A DNA stretch of 6,249 bases from JBDNBY01 sp039767595 (lineage in GTDB: Bacteria > Pseudomonadota > Alphaproteobacteria > Rhodobacterales > Rhodobacteraceae), in NCBI GenBank assembly GCA_039767595.1, contig JBDNBY010000037.1, forward strand, positions 1 through 6,249. The letters are read 5' to 3'. Within the stretch, counting starts at the first letter, position 1. Each line of letters starts with the position of its first letter. Shown piece by piece: positions 1 through 4,417 of the stretch. Made by a program: the position numbers and the translations under genes. Under the pieces are notes generated by a model, which was not told the DNA's origin, made no database searches, and saw only the letters and a program-made list of their open reading frames with translations.

Positions 1-1
1 C

Positions 2-418
2 ACAACACACAAAGGGTTCGCAAAGGCGGCGCAGGTTGGAACAACAACATTTACCGCGCGTGCGTTTTCTAAGGCCGGAACTGAAACGACGGAACTAGGG
101 AACGTGCCCTGTAAACTCGAGGGCTTGGGATTTTCTAGCAAGTTTACAACACCAAGTGATGTGGTCGTTCCAAATATGGGTCCGTCCAGTGCGCCCATCC
201 GTGTCATTTGTACTCATGACGGCCAAACAGCGACCTCGCGCCAAGAGCCGGTGAATGTTACAGTTCGTCAAATTCATCAGTCAGGTGCAAATCAAAATGG
301 TGGGCTGTTAGGGGCGCTTGTGGCTACCGCGATTACTTCATCGCGCGTCAGGAACCGAGATGCGTCACAGGACGTTTACGGATATGATCCTGTAAAGATG
401 TATTTCGAAGTAGAGTAA
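2..418 (+). CDS. 3' part of an unrecognised, probably exported protein (5' end outside window)
   Basis: The frame is open from base 2 to the TAA at 416-418, giving 138 residues with no start that must be internal. A GTG at 104 could be read as a start, but the residues before it (for example TTTFTARAFSKAGTE) continue smoothly, so I treat the gene as truncated by the window edge. The visible part has two cysteines about 37 residues apart (PCKLEG and VICTHDG) flanking a proline- and beta-rich stretch with FTTPSDVVVPNMG. This is the style of small PEGA-like periplasmic or lipoprotein domains common in Rhodobacteraceae. A glycine-rich hydrophobic run (GGLLGALVATAI) near the C-terminus could sit in or against a membrane. 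Any signal peptide or lipobox would lie upstream and cannot be seen. The PEGA-like idea is inference from memory of the sequence style. No function is assigned, and that the region is coding is likely but not certain. Confidence 0.7.
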   Translation, partial: TTHKGFAKAAQVGTTTFTARAFSKAGTETTELGNVPCKLEGLGFSSKFTTPSDVVVPNMGPSSAPIRVICTHDGQTATSRQEPVNVTVRQIHQSGANQNGGLLGALVATAITSSRVRNRDASQDVYGYDPVKMYFEVE

Positions 419-431
419 AATAAGCTAATCA

Positions 432-461
432 ATATTCGGGAGTGCGGGCATTTCCGAATAT
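432..461. terminator. Strong hairpin after the first gene, possible terminator without a T-tract
   Basis: Bases 432-444 pair with 449-461 around the 4-nt loop CGGG, giving 13 consecutive pairs of which two are G-T wobbles. The outer part is ATATTCGG/CCGAATAT. It begins 13 nt after the stop codon at 418, where a 3'-end hairpin is expected. No run of T follows on the plus strand, so it is not a canonical intrinsic terminator in that direction. Reading the minus strand, the hairpin is followed after about 10 nt by a weak TTATTTT. It may act as a transcript-end stabiliser or a weak bidirectional terminator. The stem is seen directly; the role is inference. Confidence 0.5.
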
Positions 462-467
462 AACTTA

Positions 468-514
468 CCTCGGGTAGCTACAGTGCTGCCACCAGTTGGC
501 GCACTTGCCCGAGG
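468..514. other. Nested inverted repeat able to form a two-part stem
   Basis: CCTCGGG (468-474) is complementary to CCCGAGG (508-514). Inside it, 482-486 (AGTGC) pairs with 501-505 (GCACT) and, after a bulged T at 487, 488-491 (GCCA) pairs with 497-500 (TGGC) around a 5-nt loop. GTAGCTAC (474-481) is also a perfect 8-bp palindrome. The arrangement lies only 7 nt beyond the 432-461 hairpin. No gene or known RNA family is recognised here, and I cannot tell whether it acts as RNA, as DNA, or not at all. Confidence 0.35.
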
Positions 515-561
515 GATATCACAAGCGGTTGCCTAGTCTCGTGCGGCGCGCCGTATTGCAT
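478..561 (-). other. Short minus-strand open frame of 27 codons, doubtful gene
   Basis: An ATG at 561-559 opens a frame ending at the TAG 480-478. The peptide begins MQYGAPHETRQPLV and ends RQLVAAL. It starts one codon after the stop of the ABC-like remnant at 565-696 and in the same frame. No Shine-Dalgarno sequence precedes the ATG, and the frame overlaps the foldable element at 468-514. It may be further debris of the same old minus-strand gene, or chance. I do not recognise the peptide. Confidence 0.12.
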
Positions 562-564
562 AAT

Positions 565-696
565 TTACACACAATCGTCAAAGGCCTTGATCATCGGGTT
601 TTCAAAGCTGGATGATCCGCCGTATTGGGATATTTCCCCTTCATCCAAGATCATGATCTATGTAAAGTCGAATTGATGTTCAATTGTCTTTATTGC
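565..696 (-). pseudogene. Degraded C-terminal remnant of an ABC-transporter ATPase (amino-acid uptake type)
   Basis: Read on the minus strand in one frame from 696 to the TAA at 567-565, the translation is AIKTIEHQFDFT, a TAG stop (660-658), then IMILDEGEISQYGG followed by SSSFENPMIKAFDDCV. From knowledge of the family, GlnQ/HisP/AapP-type ATPases end with an H-loop VTHE..FA, then a VIFMDEG.IVE.G segment, then FF.NP....TKAFL. The order and spacing here match that tail, apart from an apparent loss of a few residues after the H-loop and the in-frame stop. A TGA lies immediately upstream (699-697), and there is no Walker A, Walker B or signature motif, so no working protein can be made. The 29-codon ATG frame at 654-565 lacks a clear ribosome site. 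The resemblance is by eye only; chance similarity cannot be excluded. Confidence 0.33.
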
Positions 697-698
697 TC

Positions 699-702
699 AG
701 GA
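699..702 (+). promoter_or_regulatory. Ribosome binding site that sets the M48 gene start
   Basis: AGGA at 699-702 lies 8 nt before the ATG at 711. This favours ATG 711 over the in-frame TTG at 684, which has no comparable site and would put nine extra residues ahead of a normal lipoprotein signal peptide. Confidence 0.6.
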
Positions 703-710
703 CCTTAATT

Positions 711-1418
711 ATGATTCGTATGATTTCACGGAGCGCATTTTATTTGCTCGCAGGCGCTCTTGCTGCCTGCACAACAGCAGTTTCAGACATTCAAACTGTG
801 CAAACCACGCGGCTCGCGACGCAATCTGCCGCTGTAAATGGATCCGGCAAGGATTTTGCCCTAGTCACGCGCCGGATTGAGCCTGTGGCGGAGCAAGTCT
901 GCCGCGAAAGTGGACGGGCCGCAAATTGTGATTTTAAGATTGTAATCGACCGTGATCCCGATGCCCCCTCGAATGCGTATCAAAGCCTCGAAAACAGTGG
1001 TCGTCCGGTCATTACATTCACGCAGCGGTTTATCACTGAGGCGCGAAATGATCATGAGCTCGCTCTTGTCATGGGGCACGAAGCCGCGCACCACATCATG
1101 AACCACATTCCGCGCCAACAGGCGAGCGCGACGGGCGCCTCTGTTTTGGCGGGAATGGGCGTGATTCTGCTTGGGGGTGATCAAGCCCTCGTTGACTTGG
1201 CCACTGACATCGGTGGAACAGTCGGCGCGCGTGGATTTTCCAAGCAACATGAACTTGAGGCTGATAACCTTGGCGCCCGCATTGCCAAGGCGGCTGGATA
1301 TGATCCCTTGATCGGAGTTGAGCTGTTCACGCGGATCCCCGATCCGGGCGATGCCTTCCTTGGCACGCACCCCGCGAATGGCGATCGGCGCGCGGTTGTG
1401 GCCAATGCACTGCGCTAA
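711..1418 (+). CDS. M48 family zinc metallopeptidase, predicted lipoprotein
   Basis: This 235-residue protein is a predicted zinc-dependent endopeptidase of the M48 family (the BepA/LoiP/Oma1 group), anchored as a lipoprotein outside the cytoplasm. Residues 1-20 form a lipoprotein signal (MIRMISRSAFYLLAG, then lipobox LAAC with Cys20 as the lipid site). The catalytic motif HEAAH is at residues 123-127, with two zinc-binding histidines and the general-base glutamate. The third zinc ligand is expected in the ELEAD motif at 181-185, and the family's THP motif appears as GTHPANGDRR at 219-227. Cys64 and Cys73 could form a disulfide in the periplasm. A hydrophobic glycine-rich stretch (about 143-156) lies between the two zinc motifs. 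It is a bare protease domain with no TPR repeats, unlike BepA. Family members usually act in envelope protein quality control, but the substrate here is unknown. It is a single-gene unit with its own terminator downstream, separate from the rimP operon. Confidence 0.92.
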   Translation: MIRMISRSAFYLLAGALAACTTAVSDIQTVQTTRLATQSAAVNGSGKDFALVTRRIEPVAEQVCRESGRAANCDFKIVIDRDPDAPSNAYQSLENSGRPVITFTQRFITEARNDHELALVMGHEAAHHIMNHIPRQQASATGASVLAGMGVILLGGDQALVDLATDIGGTVGARGFSKQHELEADNLGARIAKAAGYDPLIGVELFTRIPDPGDAFLGTHPANGDRRAVVANALR

Positions 1419-1500
1419 GTGGAATCACCTTGCAATCATATTGCGGCCAGTGTAGTGAAGGCCCAACAGCGGCGTGGCTCGATGGTCACCCACCGAAAAG

Positions 1501-1527
1501 CAAAGCGGGCCGCGGGCCCGTTTTTTT
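1501..1527 (+). terminator. Rho-independent terminator after the M48 gene
   Basis: CGGGCC (1506-1511) pairs with GGCCCG (1515-1520) around a 3-nt loop, giving six G-C pairs, followed at once by seven T (1521-1527). An A-rich stretch before the stem can extend the pairing into the T-run. It lies about 85 nt after the M48 stop and 50 nt before rimP, so it should end the M48 transcript and isolate the operon from it. Confidence 0.88.
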
Positions 1528-1533
1528 GTATTT

Positions 1534-1558
1534 GTCGTCCTATTATCTAGTAGGCGAC
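1534..1558 (+). promoter_or_regulatory. Imperfect palindrome with a TATTAT box, candidate rimP operon promoter/leader hairpin
   Basis: GTCG (1534-1537) and CCTA (1539-1542), separated by one bulged T, pair with TAGG (1551-1554) and CGAC (1555-1558). TATTAT at 1541-1546 differs from the sigma-70 -10 consensus at one position and would place a transcript start about 25 nt before the rimP ATG. No convincing -35 box is found at the right spacing, where the terminator's stem end and T-run lie. A promoter is expected between the terminator and rimP, so this is the best candidate, but weak. If transcription began further upstream, the palindrome could instead fold in the RNA. Confidence 0.3.
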
Positions 1559-1565
1559 GCATGTG

Positions 1566-1569
1566 AGGA
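1566..1569 (+). promoter_or_regulatory. Ribosome binding site that sets the rimP start
   Basis: AGGA at 1566-1569 lies 8 nt before ATG 1578. This supports ATG 1578 over the in-frame GTG at 1563, which would overlap the site itself. Just upstream, bases 1561-1566 read ATGTGA, a start codon followed directly by a stop. Confidence 0.6.
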
Positions 1570-1577
1570 CTAAGATA

Positions 1578-2150
1578 ATGCATGCTTTGGTTGCCAAAAC
1601 GGCGATGGATCGCAGAGTTGCAGAGATTATAGAACCCGCCATCGAAGGTATGGGGTTTGAACTGGTGCGCATTCGCCTGATGAGTGGAGAGACCCCCACG
1701 CTTCAGATCATGGCTGATAAGCCTGAAGGCGGTATTGACGTGGACGATTGCGCTCTCATTTCGACCCAAGTCAGCGCGGTCATGGATGTCGAGGATCCTA
1801 TCATTGAGGCCTATACCCTCGAAGTGTCGAGCCCGGGCATTGACCGCCCGTTGACCCGTTTGAAGGATTTTGAAACCTTTGAAGGCTATGAAGCCAAGCT
1901 TGAAACCGCCGAGTTGATCGATGGGCGCCGCCGTTTTCGCGGTGTGTTGGCGGGGATTGATGGGGATGAAGTCCTCATTAACCTGGACGAAGGGACGATC
2001 GGCCTTCAATTTGAATGGCTGTCCGAGGCCAAGCTCGTTCTCAGTGACGACTTGATCAAACAAATGATGAAAAAGCGCAAAACTGCGTCTTTAGATGAAA
2101 ACAAATTCGATGAGATCGAGGCCGATGACGGCCCACAGGAGGATGTATAA
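1578..2150 (+). CDS. rimP: Ribosome maturation factor RimP
   Basis: RimP binds the maturing 30S subunit in the cytoplasm and helps assemble the small subunit around S12/S19. The 190-residue product has the N-terminal alpha/beta domain (about 10-90), with GFELVRIRLM at 26-35 and the conserved EVSSPGIDRPL at 82-92. This is followed by the Sm-like C-terminal domain (about 95-157) with LKDFETFEGYEAKLET and the strand pattern DGDEVLINLDEG. The last 30 residues are a charged, acidic tail. The start at ATG 1578 gives an N-terminus (MHALVAKTAMDRR) of the kind usual in Rhodobacteraceae. The gene is first in the rimP-nusA-ylxR-infB operon and ends 2 nt before nusA, so the two are probably translated together. 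Nothing is missing or disrupted. Confidence 0.96.
   Translation: MHALVAKTAMDRRVAEIIEPAIEGMGFELVRIRLMSGETPTLQIMADKPEGGIDVDDCALISTQVSAVMDVEDPIIEAYTLEVSSPGIDRPLTRLKDFETFEGYEAKLETAELIDGRRRFRGVLAGIDGDEVLINLDEGTIGLQFEWLSEAKLVLSDDLIKQMMKKRKTASLDENKFDEIEADDGPQEDV
2137..2142 (+). promoter_or_regulatory. Strong Shine-Dalgarno site for nusA inside the end of rimP
   Basis: A full AGGAGG lies within the last codons of rimP, 10 nt before the nusA ATG at 2153. It is the best ribosome site in the window, consistent with high nusA translation and coupling to rimP. Confidence 0.75.
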
Positions 2151-2152
2151 TT

Positions 2153-3757
2153 ATGGCAATCACCAGTGCGAACCAGCTTGAGCTTTTGCAAACCGCCGAG
2201 GCCGTCGCCCGCGAAAAGATGATCGAACCCGGTCTCGTGATCGAAGCGATGGAAGAATCGCTCGCCCGTGCGGCAAAGTCACGCTATGGCGCGGAAATGG
2301 ACATCCGTGTCGCGATTGATCGCAAGACAGGCCAAGCGACCTTTACCCGTGTGCGCACGGTGGTCGAAGAGGCGGAGTTGGAAAACTACCAAGCCGAATT
2401 TACAGTTGAGCAAGCCCGTCAGTATCTCGACGATCCCAAAGTCGGCGACGTGTATTCAGAGCAAGTGCCCCCCGTCGAACTGGGCCGCATTGCCGCACAA
2501 TCTGCCAAGCAAGTGATCTTGCAAAAAGTCCGCGAAGCCGAGCGCGCCCGCCAATACGAAGAGTTCAAAGATCGCCAAGGCACAATCATCAACGGCTCTG
2601 TGCGCCGCGAAGAGTATGGCAATGTTATCGTTGACGTAGGTGCCGGCGAGGCCGTGTTGCGCCGCAACGAGAAAATTGGCCGCGAAAGCTATCGCCCCGG
2701 TGATCGGATCCGCTGTTATGTCAAAGATGTGCGCCGCGAACAGCGTGGGCCACAGATTTTCCTATCGCGCACAGCGCCCGAATTTATGGCGGCGCTCTTT
2801 ACGATGGAAGTGCCGGAAATCTATGACGGTATTATTGAGATTAAGGCGGTTGCGCGGGACCCAGGATCGCGGGCGAAAATTGCCGTGTTCACATCGGATA
2901 ACTCGATCGACCCAGTGGGCGCTTGTGTCGGTATGCGCGGCTCGCGTGTTCAGGCGGTCGTCAACGAATTGCAAGGCGAGAAGATCGACATCATTCCATG
3001 GAATGATGATCAACCGACCTTCCTTGTGAATGCATTGCAGCCGGCCGAAGTGTCGAAAGTCGTCCTCGACGAAGAGGCCGAGCGGATCGAAGTCGTGGTA
3101 CCAGATGATCAACTGTCATTGGCCATTGGCCGCCGCGGTCAAAACGTGCGTCTTGCGTCGCAGCTGACGGGCTTGGACATTGATATCATGACCGAAGTTG
3201 AGGAAAGCGCGCGCCGTCAAAAAGAATTCGAAGAGCGCAGCCAACTCTTTGTTGCGACATTGGATGTGGATGAATTCTTTGCTCAGCTGTTGGTCTCTGA
3301 AGGCTTCACAAACTTAGAAGAAGTCGCCTATGTCGAGGTGGATGAACTGCTTGTCATCGACGGAGTTGATGAGGGCACAGCCGAAGAGCTACAGACCCGC
3401 GCCCGCGAATTCCTAGAGGCCCAAGAGGCCAAAGCCGCCGAGGCCGCCCGTGCCTTGGGCGCGCAAGATAGCCTCTTTGCCTTTGAAGGGCTGTCCGCGC
3501 AAATGGTTGAGGCGTTGGCCAAAGATGGCGTCTTTACCCTTGAGGATTTCGCAACACTTGCGGATTGGGAAATTGCCGGTGGTTGGACCACAGACAATGG
3601 CGAGCGTGTCAAAGACGACGGTATTTTGGAAACGCATGGCATCTCACTCGAAGAGGCCCGCGATATGGTCATGACCGCACGGGTCATGCTCGGCTGGGTC
3701 GATATCGAAGATGGTCTCGACACCGAGATCACCGAAGACAGCAGCGAAGAAGAGTAA
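2153..3757 (+). CDS. nusA: Transcription termination/antitermination factor NusA
   Basis: NusA binds RNA polymerase near the RNA exit channel and affects pausing, hairpin-dependent termination and antitermination on rRNA operons. The 534 residues show the family order. The N-terminal polymerase-binding domain is about 1-130. The S1 domain is about 137-205 (GTIINGSVRREEYGNVIVDV...). KH1 follows with its GMRG loop at 260-263, then KH2 with IGRRGQNVRLAS at 325-336. After that come two acidic, helix-hairpin-like repeats, about 372-422 (LVSEGFTNLEEVAYVEVDEL) and about 443-515 (FEGLSAQMVEALAKDGVFTL), and an acidic tail ending DSSEEE. It is somewhat longer than the E. coli protein (495 residues), as is normal in alphaproteobacteria. 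The start is fixed by AGGAGG at 2137-2142. It sits 2 nt after rimP and 6 nt before ylxR. Confidence 0.98.
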   Translation: MAITSANQLELLQTAEAVAREKMIEPGLVIEAMEESLARAAKSRYGAEMDIRVAIDRKTGQATFTRVRTVVEEAELENYQAEFTVEQARQYLDDPKVGDVYSEQVPPVELGRIAAQSAKQVILQKVREAERARQYEEFKDRQGTIINGSVRREEYGNVIVDVGAGEAVLRRNEKIGRESYRPGDRIRCYVKDVRREQRGPQIFLSRTAPEFMAALFTMEVPEIYDGIIEIKAVARDPGSRAKIAVFTSDNSIDPVGACVGMRGSRVQAVVNELQGEKIDIIPWNDDQPTFLVNALQPAEVSKVVLDEEAERIEVVVPDDQLSLAIGRRGQNVRLASQLTGLDIDIMTEVEESARRQKEFEERSQLFVATLDVDEFFAQLLVSEGFTNLEEVAYVEVDELLVIDGVDEGTAEELQTRAREFLEAQEAKAAEAARALGAQDSLFAFEGLSAQMVEALAKDGVFTLEDFATLADWEIAGGWTTDNGERVKDDGILETHGISLEEARDMVMTARVMLGWVDIEDGLDTEITEDSSEEE

Positions 3758-3763
3758 CACCCA

Positions 3764-4411
3764 GTGACCGCATCCGACCCACATATTGCAGAGCGTAAAT
3801 GCATCGCCACTGGCGAGGTTCAGCCCAAATTTGGGATGATCCGCTTTGCGATTGGCCCCGATGGGCAGCTTTTTCCAGACGTTATGGAAAAACTGCCTGG
3901 TCGGGGGATATGGGTCAGTGCGGATCGCGCGGCGCTTGCGCAAGCGGCCCAAAAGAACCTCTTTTCGCGCAGTGCGAAAACGCCTGTCACTGGCGTTGAC
4001 GAGGCGGTTGCGATGGTCGAGCCGCTCTTGGCACGGCGCGTCACGGACTTTATTAGCCTCGCGCGCCGGTCCGGATCGGCGGTGGCGGGCTATGAAAAAG
4101 TCAAAGACTGGCTGATGAAAGACGTGGCCGAAGTGCTCATTCAATCCAGCGATGGATCAGAGCGCGGCAAATCGAAATTAAGCACGCCGCATTTCGGATC
4201 GTTCATCGGATGGCTGACATCCGAGGAATTAGGTGCGGCGTTTGGGCGGCAAACTGTGATTCATTGTGCCTTGGCATCTGGCGGTTTGTGCGCATCTATT
4301 GTAAGTGAAGCCAACAGACTCAGAGGGCTGCGCGGTTTTGAAGACGGCAAAGCTCGCCGTCACAAGACGGAAAAAACGGACGGAGGCCACGGTCTTCGGA
4401 AAGGAAAATAA
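3764..4411 (+). CDS. ylxR: YlxR-type RNA-binding protein fused to an L7Ae-like domain
   Basis: The 215-residue protein starts at GTG 3764, 6 nt after nusA, preceded only by a purine-rich GAAGAAGAG, so translation is probably coupled to nusA. Residues about 8-85 form the YlxR (DUF448) domain, with ERKCIATGE at 10-18, IRFAIGPDG at 26-34 and the hallmark KLPGRGIWV at 43-51. Residues about 86-185 resemble the L7Ae/L30e RNA-binding fold: FISLARRSGSAVAGYEKV is the usual opening of such domains in YlxR neighbours, followed by EVLIQSSDGS and a later hydrophobic CALASGGLCASIV. The tail (187-215) is strongly basic (Arg, Lys, His) and fits RNA contact. YlxR alone (about 90 residues) occurs in Firmicutes; the two-domain form is typical of alphaproteobacteria. 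Its place between nusA and infB suggests a link to transcription, ribosomes or RNase P, but the cellular role is not settled. The YlxR call is firm and the L7Ae call likely. Confidence 0.93.
   Translation: MTASDPHIAERKCIATGEVQPKFGMIRFAIGPDGQLFPDVMEKLPGRGIWVSADRAALAQAAQKNLFSRSAKTPVTGVDEAVAMVEPLLARRVTDFISLARRSGSAVAGYEKVKDWLMKDVAEVLIQSSDGSERGKSKLSTPHFGSFIGWLTSEELGAAFGRQTVIHCALASGGLCASIVSEANRLRGLRGFEDGKARRHKTEKTDGGHGLRKGK
4402..4405 (+). promoter_or_regulatory. Ribosome binding site of infB within the ylxR tail
   Basis: AGGA at 4402-4405 lies 12 nt before the infB ATG at 4418, a slightly long spacing. The ylxR stop (4409-4411) falls between them, so ribosomes ending ylxR could restart on infB. 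Confidence 0.5.
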
Positions 4412-4417
4412 GTATAA

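Noticed and set aside
104..106. GTG at 104 as the start of the first gene
   Set aside because: The frame is open back to base 2 with protein-like content, and the GTG would remove the residues leading into the first cysteine segment; truncation by the window edge is simpler.
684..710. TTG start for the M48 gene at 684
   Set aside because: It would prepend nine residues to a normal lipoprotein signal and has no ribosome site, whereas ATG 711 has AGGA at 8 nt.
419..710. CRISPR array or integron-type site in the spacer
   Set aside because: Only two copies of one 10-bp repeat and unrelated palindromes; no regular repeat-spacer pattern and no recognisable integron core sites.
861..1370. Minus-strand frame of 169 codons opposite the M48 gene
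   Set aside because: The plus strand carries the HEXXH protease; the antisense translation has no recognisable features.
1419..1500. Search for an initiator tRNA gene or small RNA ahead of rimP, as metY precedes rimP in E. coli
   Set aside because: No cloverleaf, anticodon arm or TTCGA-type T-loop is visible; only a small GCAAT/ATTGC stem (1432-1444) and the terminator are present.
1425..2063. Minus-strand frame of 212 codons opposite rimP
   Set aside because: It runs through the terminator stem and the rimP start region; shadow of rimP with no recognisable product.
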